From positions 310,001-374,000 of the forward strand of contig NZ_VTZS01000002.1 of the NCBI RefSeq assembly GCF_008367235.1: a stretch of 64,000 nt of DNA, read 5' to 3'. Origin of the DNA: Pareuzebyella sediminis. GTDB taxonomy: Bacteria; Bacteroidota; Bacteroidia; Flavobacteriales; Flavobacteriaceae. Under the pieces are notes generated by a model. The model did no database searches and was not told the DNA's origin. It worked only from the letters and a program-made list of their open reading frames with translations. Shown here piece by piece: positions 16,366 to 26,173 of this stretch. Position 1 is the first letter of the stretch; every line of letters begins with the position of its first letter. A program made the translations under genes and the position numbers.

Positions 16366-18801
16366 ATGTTCAAAAACTATCTAAAAATCGCTTGGAGAAG
16401 TCTAAAAAAGCAGCCTTTTTTTACCTTTTTAAATACTTTTGGTCTTGCCATGGGCATGGCGGGGGGGCTTCTTATATCTCTATATATCTATGATGAGCTA
16501 AGTTTTGATACCATGTTTCCCGATGCCGAACGTATTCATAGGGTCAATGTTGACATAAAATTCGGGGGTGATGCGCATGAGTATGCCGTAGCCCCGGCTC
16601 CTATGGGCGAAGCGTTGAAGAACGACTTTTCAGAGGTCGAAATGGTAACTCGTTTTAGAACACAGGGTAGTGCTTTGGTTCGAAAAACGGATGCGGAAAC
16701 GAATACAAAGGAAGAACGGACCACTTTTGTCGATGCCAACTTCTTCGAAATGTTTGGAATTCAGATGCTTGAAGGTGACCCTCAAACTGCATTGAAGGAG
16801 CCGAATACGTTGATATTGACTAAAAGCGCTGCAAAAAAGCATTTTGGGAAAGGAAGTGCGGTTGGAAAGCGTGTTTTATTAGACAATGAAAATACTTTCA
16901 CCGTAACAGGGGTTATCGACGATTTTCCAAAAAACTCTTTTCTAAGGGAGTACACTTTATTGAAGTCTATGGAAACGTATGACGATGCCAAAGTGGTGAA
17001 TTGGGGCAGCAACAACTATCATACCTTCATCAAATTAATTCCCAGTGCAAATGTAGAGGACCTTCAAGAGCCCCTTCAGGGCTTTTTAGGGAAATATGTA
17101 GTGCCCGGCGTGCAAAAATTTATGCCCGGTATTACCGAAGAGCAGTTCAAGGCCGCGGGGAATCACCTGATTTACAGTACCATTCCCTTGACGGATATTC
17201 ACCTTCATTCACATCGAGTGGCTGAAATGAATAGCAATAATGATGTTCAGAGCATCTATATCCTTATGTTCATCGCCATCTTTCTTATTGTGTTGGCCAG
17301 TGTAAATTTTATGAACCTGTCCACCGCCCATTCCTTAAAGCGGGCTAAAGAAGTCGGGGTTCGAAAAACATTGGGTTCGAATAAAACAGATTTGGTACGG
17401 CAATTTCTCGTAGAATCAGGCCTTATATCTTTTTTGTCCATGGCATTAGCCTTACTATTGGCCATTTTGGCACTCCCACTTTTCAATACACTGGCCGATA
17501 AAGATATTTCGATTCCGTTTACAGATGCGTTTTTTTGGTTGATCCTTTTAGGGTCCGTAATCGTGTTAGGTCTTTTCTCAGGGAGCTACCCGGCCTTTTT
17601 CATGTCTCGATTTGTGCCGGTCAAGGTGTTGAAGGGAAGTGGAGATAATGGAATAGGAGGTGCTAAAATCAGGAATGCACTTGTTGTCTTTCAATTTGCC
17701 ATTTCCATTTTTTTGATTGTGAGCACCTTGGTCGTATACCAACAGCTTAAATATATTCAAGGGAAGGAGTTGGGCTACTCGAAAGATCAGGTCTTGATTA
17801 TCAATGATGTGTACACGGCAGGAAATAAAGTTGGTTCCCTCAAAGAGCAGATAAAGCAATTAGCCTTTGTGAAAAATGCTACGGTAAGTAGTTATTTGCC
17901 GACCCCGTCGAGCCGCAGCAATTCTACCTTTAATCCGGAAGGCGAACTTGCAAACCCCGATTACTCAGTGTCAATGCAGGAATGGGAGGTAGATTATGAC
18001 TACGCCAAGACGATGGATTTTGAATTTGTCGCGGGGCGTGATTTTGATAGAAATTTTGGAAATGATTCTTCGGCGATAATTGTTAATCAAACGGCAGTGA
18101 AGACAATGGGGTTCAGTCCTGAAGAGGCTTTGGGCAAGCGGTACGCTTACAAGGATAACCCTGAAAGCCCAACCTTTTATGAAATAATCGGGGTAGTCAA
18201 GGATTTTCATTTTGACTCCCTAAAAGAAGAAATCGACGCCCTCAGCATTCATTTGGGAGACAATAACTACGCTATGGCCATCAAACTAAAGGCGGGTGAT
18301 TTTACGAATGCCATTTCCAGTATCGAAGCCATTTGGGATAACGTGGTGCCCGGCCAGCCCTTCGATTATTATTTTATGGAAGACTCTTTTAATGACACGT
18401 ACCAAAGTGAGCAGCGGTTGGGGAATATATTCATCATTTTCACTGTATTGTCCCTCTTGATCGCCTGTCTTGGACTTTTTGGATTAGCAGCTTTCAATGC
18501 TCAAAAGAGAATCAAGGAAATCGGGGTGCGCAAGGTCTTGGGCGCCAGTGTGAGCCAAATTTCTGTCAGGCTTACCCTTGACTTCTTAAAGCTTGTGGGG
18601 GTCGCTATTCTGATATCCCTTCCCTTGGGCTGGTACGCTATGGATTTATGGTTAAAAGATTTTTCATATCGTATCGATGTGCCCTTGTGGGTGCTCGGCA
18701 TGGCGGCCTTTGTAGGCATTGCTGTTGCGGTGGTTACGGTTAGCTATCAAAGTATCAAGGCCGCTATAGTAAATCCAGTGAAAAGCTTACGCACGGAATA
18801 A
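16366..18801 (+). CDS. FtsX/MacB-type ABC permease 1 of 13
   Basis: This 811-residue protein shows the plan shared by the whole array, two MacB-like halves fused in one chain. An amphipathic start (MFKNYLKIAWRSLKKQ) leads into membrane helix 1 (about 20-43). A periplasmic MacB_PCD-like domain follows (about 45-290), then an FtsX domain with helices near 293-315, 345-370 and 385-415. Helix 436-458 (LVVFQFAISIFLIV) starts the second half, with a second periplasmic domain (about 460-685) and a second FtsX domain (687-800). Each FtsX half carries a cytoplasmic coupling motif: RAKEVGVRKTLGS near 326 and KEIGVRKVLGAS near 719. The C-terminus is NPVKSLRTE. It follows the ATPase after 155 bp. Permease 3 is its closest relative in the array by eye. 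Confidence 0.9.
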   Translation: MFKNYLKIAWRSLKKQPFFTFLNTFGLAMGMAGGLLISLYIYDELSFDTMFPDAERIHRVNVDIKFGGDAHEYAVAPAPMGEALKNDFSEVEMVTRFRTQGSALVRKTDAETNTKEERTTFVDANFFEMFGIQMLEGDPQTALKEPNTLILTKSAAKKHFGKGSAVGKRVLLDNENTFTVTGVIDDFPKNSFLREYTLLKSMETYDDAKVVNWGSNNYHTFIKLIPSANVEDLQEPLQGFLGKYVVPGVQKFMPGITEEQFKAAGNHLIYSTIPLTDIHLHSHRVAEMNSNNDVQSIYILMFIAIFLIVLASVNFMNLSTAHSLKRAKEVGVRKTLGSNKTDLVRQFLVESGLISFLSMALALLLAILALPLFNTLADKDISIPFTDAFFWLILLGSVIVLGLFSGSYPAFFMSRFVPVKVLKGSGDNGIGGAKIRNALVVFQFAISIFLIVSTLVVYQQLKYIQGKELGYSKDQVLIINDVYTAGNKVGSLKEQIKQLAFVKNATVSSYLPTPSSRSNSTFNPEGELANPDYSVSMQEWEVDYDYAKTMDFEFVAGRDFDRNFGNDSSAIIVNQTAVKTMGFSPEEALGKRYAYKDNPESPTFYEIIGVVKDFHFDSLKEEIDALSIHLGDNNYAMAIKLKAGDFTNAISSIEAIWDNVVPGQPFDYYFMEDSFNDTYQSEQRLGNIFIIFTVLSLLIACLGLFGLAAFNAQKRIKEIGVRKVLGASVSQISVRLTLDFLKLVGVAILISLPLGWYAMDLWLKDFSYRIDVPLWVLGMAAFVGIAVAVVTVSYQSIKAAIVNPVKSLRTE

Positions 18802-18828
18802 AACATCATCAATGAAAAATCGAATCCT

Positions 18829-21249
18829 ATGTTCAAAAACTATCTAAAAATCGCGTGGCGAAACCTAATCAAGAACAAAGTATACTCTTGGATCAATATT
18901 GGAGGTCTGGCCATTGGCATCGTCGCCTGTTTGTTGATTCTACAATACGTCGTTTTCGAGTTCAGCTATGAAGATTTTCATGTCAAAAAAGAACGCATTT
19001 ATCGTGTGCAACAAAATCGATACGACAATGGCAAGCTTGCCACACAATGGGCGGCTGGGGCTTACGCTGTTGGTAATTCGTTCAAAGAGGCCATTCCAGA
19101 AATCGAAGAGTATGTCAAAGTGGTAGAGACGGGTGATATTATTGTTGAGGTAAATAACCGTCCGCTCAAAATTAAGGAGGTATATTTCGCGACAAATTCT
19201 TTCTTTGATGTTTTTTCCTATCCGCTGATTTACGGCGATAGCAAATCTGTGTTGAATGAGCCCAATACCGCAGCAATTTCCGAGACGACAGCAGTAAAAA
19301 TTTTTGGGACCAATGATGTTGTTGGAAAAAACTTGCCGATCAGTGGTAATCGTACGTATAAAATTACCGGAGTTTTTAAGGATATGCCGATAAATACCCA
19401 ACTCAGACCCGATTTTTTGGCATCGTACGCCACATATGTCGGTATGAACACAAACGAAGATGGTTCGAGCCCTGAAGATGCCTGGGCCTGGGATGGTTGT
19501 CTGACCTACTTGCTGCTACAAAGAGGGGCGGATCCAACTCAGGTGGAAGCGAAATTCGCTCCAATCGTCGAAGAAGGGGTCGGTGAGTTGCTAAAACGTT
19601 TCAACGCTTCCGTCGAATATCGATTACAGCCGCTAACCAATATACATCTCGACGCGAACTATATGATGGAACCTGCTCCAAACAGTGATGGTAAGACCAT
19701 TTACCTTTTGCTGGGCATCGCATTTTTTGTCATTATAATCGCTTGGGTCAACTATATCAATTTGGCGACCGCACGGGCTATTGGGCGCGCCAAGGAAGTT
19801 GGAATTCGAAAGACCATAGGGTCAAAAAGAACACAATTGATCATTCAGTTCTTTTTTGAATCGGTCTTGTTTAATGGGCTGGCCTTGCTGTTGGCCTTGC
19901 TATTAATGTTGATTGCTTTACCCTTTTTTACCAAAATATCCGGTCAGCCCGTATCCTATGATTTATTTATTGATGCCAAATTTTGGTTTGGTTTGACTGC
20001 CCTGTTCGTTTCCGGTGTAGTCTTATCCGGTTTATACCCTGCAATTGTTATATCAAGGTTCAGACCTGTAGAAGTCCTAAAAGGTCAGATGGGGACTACT
20101 TCCCAAGGTGCGTTATTGAGAAAAGGCCTGGTAGTATTTCAGTTCGCCGCATCGTTATTTTTATTGATAGGCTCCTTGGTCGTCTATCAGCAGATACAGT
20201 TTATGAGAGATCAATCGTTGGGTATAGATATTGATCGGACATTGGTAATCAAACCCCCGATTGCAACCGATTCTACCTTTACAAGCCAAAAATTGGCCCT
20301 TAAGGAATCACTTTTAAAGTACCCCGCGGTAAAAAAAGTAGCAGTCTCCTCGATTGTTCCCGGTGAAGGGCCGGGCGATAACGCGGGGGGAATAAGACTG
20401 CTTACCCAAGACGATTCTGAACAAAAACAATATCGGTTTATTTATGTGGACTATGATTTTCTCAACCTTTATGATGCAGAACTAATCGCAGGTCGTGGGT
20501 TTTCGGAGGATTTCGGTGCCGAACGGGTAAACGTAGTTTTCAATCGAAAAGGAATAGAACAATTGGGGTTTGACGATCCGGAAGAGGCGATCGGAAAGCA
20601 GATTGACTTTTGGGGCGAACAGTGCACCATAGTGGGCGTAATAGAGAATTTTCACCAACAATCGCTCCGTGAGGCGTATGATCCGCTCATACTTAGGTTG
20701 AACCCTGACGTATACGGTTACTTTTCTGTAAAAATGGGAGCAGGTCAGATTACGCAGACTATTGCTCAGGCACAAACGGAATGGAACACGTTTTTTCCAG
20801 GGAATACTTTTGAATATTTCTTTCTAGACGAAAAGTTCAATGACCAATATAAGGCAGACCATAGATTTGGCCAAGTTTTCGGTGTATTTACGCTACTTGC
20901 CATATTCGTAGCATGTTTGGGACTGTTCGGACTCGCTTCGTTTACGGCCTTACAACGAAAAAGAGAAATCGGAATACGAAAAGTATTGGGTGCCTCTATC
21001 CCCGGAATTCTTGGACTTTTATATAATGAATTTGCCCTATTGTTGGTGATTGCATTTGGCATAGCGATCCCAATTGCTGCGTTCACTACCAGCCGTTGGC
21101 TGCAAGGCTACGCCTTTAGAATAGATATGCACTGGTCCTACTTCGTCCTACCATTTTTGGCCATTGTATTAATAGCCTTGGTCACCGTAAGTTTTCAAAC
21201 CATTAAGGCAGCTATGGCCAACCCGGTAAAAAGCTTGCGCACGGAATAA
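18829..21249 (+). CDS. FtsX/MacB-type ABC permease 2 of 13
   Basis: The 806-residue permease starts 27 bp after permease 1. Its first coupling motif is GRAKEVGIRKTIGSKRTQL (about 320) and the second is KREIGIRKVLGASIPGI (about 710). The ends are conserved (MFKNYLKIAWRNLIKNK at the start, NPVKSLRTE at the end), but the two periplasmic domains differ clearly from those of permeases 1 and 3 on either side. It has, for example, the acidic stretch NEDGSSPEDAWAWDGCLTYLL in the first. Because the periplasmic domains decide what such transporters bind, it probably has a different partner or substrate. It sits between two close paralogs, so the array did not grow by simple copying of the nearest neighbour. 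Confidence 0.9.
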   Translation: MFKNYLKIAWRNLIKNKVYSWINIGGLAIGIVACLLILQYVVFEFSYEDFHVKKERIYRVQQNRYDNGKLATQWAAGAYAVGNSFKEAIPEIEEYVKVVETGDIIVEVNNRPLKIKEVYFATNSFFDVFSYPLIYGDSKSVLNEPNTAAISETTAVKIFGTNDVVGKNLPISGNRTYKITGVFKDMPINTQLRPDFLASYATYVGMNTNEDGSSPEDAWAWDGCLTYLLLQRGADPTQVEAKFAPIVEEGVGELLKRFNASVEYRLQPLTNIHLDANYMMEPAPNSDGKTIYLLLGIAFFVIIIAWVNYINLATARAIGRAKEVGIRKTIGSKRTQLIIQFFFESVLFNGLALLLALLLMLIALPFFTKISGQPVSYDLFIDAKFWFGLTALFVSGVVLSGLYPAIVISRFRPVEVLKGQMGTTSQGALLRKGLVVFQFAASLFLLIGSLVVYQQIQFMRDQSLGIDIDRTLVIKPPIATDSTFTSQKLALKESLLKYPAVKKVAVSSIVPGEGPGDNAGGIRLLTQDDSEQKQYRFIYVDYDFLNLYDAELIAGRGFSEDFGAERVNVVFNRKGIEQLGFDDPEEAIGKQIDFWGEQCTIVGVIENFHQQSLREAYDPLILRLNPDVYGYFSVKMGAGQITQTIAQAQTEWNTFFPGNTFEYFFLDEKFNDQYKADHRFGQVFGVFTLLAIFVACLGLFGLASFTALQRKREIGIRKVLGASIPGILGLLYNEFALLLVIAFGIAIPIAAFTTSRWLQGYAFRIDMHWSYFVLPFLAIVLIALVTVSFQTIKAAMANPVKSLRTE

Positions 21250-21275
21250 AGAATCATCTGTCATAAACGAGAACC

Positions 21276-23708
21276 ATGTTTAAGAACTATATAAAAATCG
21301 CGTGGCGAAGTCTTAAAAAGCAGCCCTTTTTTACTTTTTTGAATACGCTGGGCCTCGCCATCGGAATGGCCGGAGGTTTACTGATATCACTGTACATCTA
21401 TGATGAACTGAGCTTCGACAAGATGTTTCCCGATGCGGACCGAATTTATCGCATTAATGCCGACATCAGGTTTGGCGGCTCCGATATGAAATCTGCTGAA
21501 GTATCGGCCCCTATGGCCCAAGCCATACAAAATGATTTTTCCCAAATAGAGACTACGACCAGAATACGAAACCGTGGAAGCCTACTTCTCCGAAAAAGTG
21601 GTGCCGAGTCGAATACAAGGGAGTCTAACGTGGCGTTTGTCGATTCTACCTTCCTTAAAATGTTCGGTATCGATCTATTGGTGGGGGACGCCAAAAGTGC
21701 GTTGACCGAGCCCAATACCCTAGTGCTTACAAAGACCGCTGCAGAAAAACATTTCGGGTTGCAAGAGGCCTTGGGCCAAAAAATGTTGTTGAACAATTCT
21801 GAAACCTACACCGTTACCGGCGTTATAGATGATCTGCCGGCAAATTCATTATTACGCGATCATAGCGTCTTTATGGCCATGGCAGGTTTCGAAGATGCAC
21901 AGCAAATGTTATGGACCAGCCACAATTATTTTACGTTTATCAAACTCATTCCCGGGGCTGATATCGCCGACTTTCAAGAGCCGCTTCAATCGATGCTCGA
22001 TACATATATCTTTCCATATGTACAGGGTTTTTTCCCTGGAATTACTAAAGAGGGTTTCATCGCCTCCGGCAATTATTTGAATTACAGTACCATCCCGCTT
22101 ACAGACATCCATCTATATTCTTCGAGGGACAGTGAGCTCAGCGCCAATAGCAGTATTCAGAATGTGTACATTCTCTTTTTTATCGGTCTCTTTCTCATTG
22201 TATTGGCAAGTGTAAACTTTATGAACCTGTCAACGGCGCATTCGCTAAAACGGGCCAAAGAGGTGGGTATTAGAAAAACCTTGGGCTCCAATAAATCGGA
22301 ACTGATCCGTCAATTCTTGACCGAATCCGGGTTGATTGCATTCATCTCCTTGTTACTGTCAATTATCATTACGATGGTAGCCCTTCCTTTTTTCAATGAG
22401 CTTTCAGGCAAGTCGGTTTCCATTCCTTTTGCACATCCGATTTTCTGGATTATTTTACTCATGGCTACATTACTTCTGGGCATCTTCGCGGGTAGTTATC
22501 CTGCGTTTTTTATGTCGCGTTTCGTAGCGGCCAAAGTGCTTCAGGGAAGTGGTCAAAACAGTATTGGGGGTGGACGAATTCGTAATTCCCTGGTCGTTTT
22601 TCAGTTTGCAATTTCGGTCTTTTTGATTGTGGCAACCTTGGTTGTCTTTCAACAATTGCAATACATTCAGGGCAAAGATCTCGGGTATGCCAAAGATCAG
22701 ATTTTGATTGTTGAGGACGTCAGTGTAGTGGGTGAACAGCTACAATCCTTCAAAAAGGAAGTGCAAAAACTGGCGCAGGTGAGCAATGCCACCTTAAGCG
22801 GCTATTTGCCGATACCTTCCTTTCGTAATAATAATTCCTTTTTTAAGGAGAGGGCCACCGAACAGGAAAATGCATTGCAAATGCAAGAATGGCGCGTAGA
22901 TCATGATTACCTTTCAACTCTGGATATTGCGCTTGTCGCGGGTCGGGACTTTGACAGAAAATTTGCGACCGACTCTACGGCCATGATACTTAACGAGTCG
23001 GCAGTAGACCTCATGGGCGTTACCCCCGATGAGGCCCTGGGAATGCGGATTTCAGGGGATCTGGGGGAGGAAAGCCCTATATTCTATACGGTAATAGGGG
23101 TGGTGAAAAATTTCCATTTTGAATCGTTGAGGGAGAACATCGGGCCGTTGAATCTTTCTTTGGGAGGTTTTCCCGGAGCTATGGCGGTAAAGATAAAGGC
23201 CGGAGACTTTACCGATACCTTACGGCAGATCGAAAGCATTTGGAACCAAATGGCTCCTGGGCAACTCTTCAACTATAGGTTTATGGAAGATGCCTTCAAC
23301 GCGACCTATGAGGCAGAACAAAAACTAGGGCATATTTTTGTTGTATTTACCATCCTCTCTATTCTTATAGCCTGTCTCGGGCTTTTCGGTCTAGCGGCGT
23401 TCAATGCACAGAAAAGAACCAAAGAGATCGGTATTCGAAAGGTACTCGGGGCGAGCGTAGGTCAAATAACCTTCCGGTTGACTACCGATTTCTTAAAAAT
23501 GGTCGCTGTCGCTATACTCATTTCCTTGCCTTTGGGGTGGTATGCCATGAACAAATGGTTGGAAGACTTTACATACCGTATCGACATACCGTGGTGGATA
23601 TTGGCTTTGGCGGCATTTTTATCGGTTGCCATAGCCGTTGTTACGGTCAGTTTTCAGAGTATCAAAGCGGCCATAGTGAACCCGGTAAAGAGTTTACGCA
23701 CGGAATAA
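21276..23708 (+). CDS. FtsX/MacB-type ABC permease 3 of 13, close paralog of permease 1
   Basis: The 810-residue protein is strikingly similar to permease 1 along its whole length. Shared segments include WRSLKKQPFFTFLNT, AGGLLISLYIYDELSFD, LASVNFMNLSTAHSLKRAKEVG, SGSYPAFFMSRFV and LGLFGLAAFNAQKR. The coupling motifs are RAKEVGIRKTLGSNKSEL and TKEIGIRKVLGASVGQI. Differences concentrate in the periplasmic parts, as expected if the pair diverged in what they bind. It starts 26 bp after permease 2. The pair 1/3 with a dissimilar gene between them suggests either duplication of a two-gene block with later replacement, or insertion of permease 2. Confidence 0.9.
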   Translation: MFKNYIKIAWRSLKKQPFFTFLNTLGLAIGMAGGLLISLYIYDELSFDKMFPDADRIYRINADIRFGGSDMKSAEVSAPMAQAIQNDFSQIETTTRIRNRGSLLLRKSGAESNTRESNVAFVDSTFLKMFGIDLLVGDAKSALTEPNTLVLTKTAAEKHFGLQEALGQKMLLNNSETYTVTGVIDDLPANSLLRDHSVFMAMAGFEDAQQMLWTSHNYFTFIKLIPGADIADFQEPLQSMLDTYIFPYVQGFFPGITKEGFIASGNYLNYSTIPLTDIHLYSSRDSELSANSSIQNVYILFFIGLFLIVLASVNFMNLSTAHSLKRAKEVGIRKTLGSNKSELIRQFLTESGLIAFISLLLSIIITMVALPFFNELSGKSVSIPFAHPIFWIILLMATLLLGIFAGSYPAFFMSRFVAAKVLQGSGQNSIGGGRIRNSLVVFQFAISVFLIVATLVVFQQLQYIQGKDLGYAKDQILIVEDVSVVGEQLQSFKKEVQKLAQVSNATLSGYLPIPSFRNNNSFFKERATEQENALQMQEWRVDHDYLSTLDIALVAGRDFDRKFATDSTAMILNESAVDLMGVTPDEALGMRISGDLGEESPIFYTVIGVVKNFHFESLRENIGPLNLSLGGFPGAMAVKIKAGDFTDTLRQIESIWNQMAPGQLFNYRFMEDAFNATYEAEQKLGHIFVVFTILSILIACLGLFGLAAFNAQKRTKEIGIRKVLGASVGQITFRLTTDFLKMVAVAILISLPLGWYAMNKWLEDFTYRIDIPWWILALAAFLSVAIAVVTVSFQSIKAAIVNPVKSLRTE

Positions 23709-23734
23709 CATAACCTATCAAAAACAAAAAAATC

Positions 23735-26149
23735 ATGTTAAAAGCACATCTAAAGATAGCTTGGCGAAGTATTAAAAGGGATAGGCTCTTTACCTTAATA
23801 AAGATTGGTGGTTTCGCTGTTGGAATTGCCGCCTGCCTGCTGATTGCCTTGTTCATTAAGAATGAACTAAGCTATGATGCGCACTATCAGAATAAGGATA
23901 GAATATATAGGGTAGTCATGCAAGGTCAAATGAACGGGGAGACCTTAAAAAGTGTTCACTTTCAACGTCTATTTGCTGAAACGCTCGAATCCACCTATCC
24001 TGAAATTGAAAAAGCGGGTAAAATCAATACCAGTGAACTCTTTGGTGCCGGAAGAAGATCGTTACGGGTAAAAGGAGCCTCTCAGAGTAACTTTGAGGAG
24101 GGCTTTATTTTCGCAGACCAACAGGCTTTTGAAATATTGGAGTTCGATTTAAAAGAGGGCAATTTGCATCAAGTGTTGGCCAACCCCGGCAGTATTGTAA
24201 TGACGGAGGAGAAAGCCTCCAAATATTTTCCCAATGGGAATGCCCTTGGTAGTACCATTTTTTTAGATAACGATACAGGTAAGCCCTATACGGTAACGGG
24301 CGTTATCAAAGAAAACCCTTTAGAGAAATCCCATCTCGATTTCGATTTTCTATTAGTAATCGAGGATAAAAATACGAGCTGGACGACTACCAATTATTTT
24401 ACCTATCTGTTGGTGGACCAAAATACAAGTATTGCATCCCTAGAAAATAAAATGAGTGCCATATTGGAAGATTACTTCATTCCTGCCCAAATGGAACGAG
24501 GGGCAGGGCAGGATTTCGTAGAGGTCTTGAAAACGTTGGAATATAGATTACAACCCATAACGGACATTCACCTAAAGTCGGACATCAAAATGGGAGACAG
24601 GTTAAAGCATGGTGACATTCGTTTTGTTTGGTTGTTCGCGGCCATTGCCGGTTTTGTGCTTCTTTTGGCAGTGATTAATTTCATAAATCTTTCCACGGCG
24701 AAGTCTGCAAACAGGGCAAAAGAGGTGGGCTTGAGAAAAACCGTCGGGGCCTTTAAAGGTAATTTGGTCAGTCAGTTTTTAACGGAATCGGTTATATTTA
24801 GCCTTATTTCTTTTGTAATCGGGGTATTGTTGGCATGGACGTTATTGCCAACATTCAATTCGATCGCTGTGAAGAACATGGTGATGCCATGGGCGGCATG
24901 GTGGTTCTTGCCTTTAATAGTATTTGTTGCCCTAATCGTCGGGGTATTGGCAGGGCTGTACCCTGCACTCTATCTGTCGGCATTCAAACCAGTTAACGTT
25001 CTTAAGGGAAATTTGAGCATAGGAAGTAAAAGTGGCAGATTACGCAGTGGTTTGGTCGTTTTTCAATTTACCACCTCGGTCGTTTTGATTATAGGTACGC
25101 TGATTATTTACCAACAAATGAACTTCATTCTGGATAAGAAGCTGGGATTTGATAAGGAGCAGGTGCTAATGGTAGAAGGAACAAATTTATTGAACGACAA
25201 CATTCAGACCTTTAAGGATAGACTGTTGGCATTGTCGGAAGTTAAAAGTGTATCGGTAAGCGATTATCTTCCAGTGGACGGTACTAAGCGCAATGGAAAT
25301 TCTTTTCAAAAAGCGGATGGTGGGGACCAGGAACGCCGTGTGCCCAGCCAGAAATGGCGGGTGGATTTTGATTATATAAACACGCTAGGAATCCATGTAA
25401 AAAAGGGTAGGGGGTTTTCTAAGGAATTTGCCAGTGATTCCTCTGCAATAGTGATCAACACAGCCATGGCAAGGGAGCTGGGATTTGATAACCCTATCGG
25501 AAAACATATCGATAATGGTCAAGATTGGACCATTATTGGGGTGATGGAAGATTTTCATTTTAAAAACCTTAAGGAAGAAATTACACCCCTTAGTTTGGTC
25601 ATTGGTAATAGCCCGAGCATTGTATCCATAAAATTAAATGCAGGTGCTACAACCCCGGCATTGCAAGATATTGAAGAGGTGTGGCAAGAATATGTGCCGA
25701 ACCAAGCTTTTGAATATACCTTCCTTGATCAAGAATTTGCCCAAATGCACGATGATGTGCAACGCATGGGAAAAATATTCAACAGTTTTGCTTTGTTTGC
25801 CATACTTGTCGCTTGCTTGGGTTTATTCGCTCTTTCAGCCTTTTTGGTAGAACAACGCAAAAAGGAAATCAGTATTCGTTTGGTTCTAGGCGCTCCGTTT
25901 AAAAGCATTTATCAATTATTGACCATGGAATTTATGAAGTTGATTGTTGTTTCTATCTGTATCGCCATACCTATTGGTTGGTATCTAATGAACCGTTGGT
26001 TAGAGGATTTTGCCTATAGAATTACGATAGGGTGGGGAATTTTTATCTCAGCCGCCATGATTGCACTTGCTATCGCCATGCTCACTATAAGCTATCAATC
26101 TATCGCAGCAGCTTTTATGAAACCTTTAAAAAGCTTACGAACGGAATAG
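23735..26149 (+). CDS. FtsX/MacB-type ABC permease 4 of 13
   Basis: The 804-residue permease lies 26 bp after permease 3. The start MLKAHLKIAWRSIKRDRLFT is a variant of the usual amphipathic leader. The first coupling motif is NRAKEVGLRKTVGAFKGNL. The second, KKEISIRLVLGAPFKSI, has lost the RK pair found in most copies (SIRLV instead of GIRKV) and may engage the ATPase differently. The C-terminal tail is MKPLKSLRTE, so the SLRTE end is kept even though the preceding NPV is changed. The tail is therefore under selection across the array, perhaps for ATPase contact. Confidence 0.9.
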   Translation: MLKAHLKIAWRSIKRDRLFTLIKIGGFAVGIAACLLIALFIKNELSYDAHYQNKDRIYRVVMQGQMNGETLKSVHFQRLFAETLESTYPEIEKAGKINTSELFGAGRRSLRVKGASQSNFEEGFIFADQQAFEILEFDLKEGNLHQVLANPGSIVMTEEKASKYFPNGNALGSTIFLDNDTGKPYTVTGVIKENPLEKSHLDFDFLLVIEDKNTSWTTTNYFTYLLVDQNTSIASLENKMSAILEDYFIPAQMERGAGQDFVEVLKTLEYRLQPITDIHLKSDIKMGDRLKHGDIRFVWLFAAIAGFVLLLAVINFINLSTAKSANRAKEVGLRKTVGAFKGNLVSQFLTESVIFSLISFVIGVLLAWTLLPTFNSIAVKNMVMPWAAWWFLPLIVFVALIVGVLAGLYPALYLSAFKPVNVLKGNLSIGSKSGRLRSGLVVFQFTTSVVLIIGTLIIYQQMNFILDKKLGFDKEQVLMVEGTNLLNDNIQTFKDRLLALSEVKSVSVSDYLPVDGTKRNGNSFQKADGGDQERRVPSQKWRVDFDYINTLGIHVKKGRGFSKEFASDSSAIVINTAMARELGFDNPIGKHIDNGQDWTIIGVMEDFHFKNLKEEITPLSLVIGNSPSIVSIKLNAGATTPALQDIEEVWQEYVPNQAFEYTFLDQEFAQMHDDVQRMGKIFNSFALFAILVACLGLFALSAFLVEQRKKEISIRLVLGAPFKSIYQLLTMEFMKLIVVSICIAIPIGWYLMNRWLEDFAYRITIGWGIFISAAMIALAIAMLTISYQSIAAAFMKPLKSLRTE

Positions 26150-26173
26150 CTCATAAAATAAAAAACGGGAACC

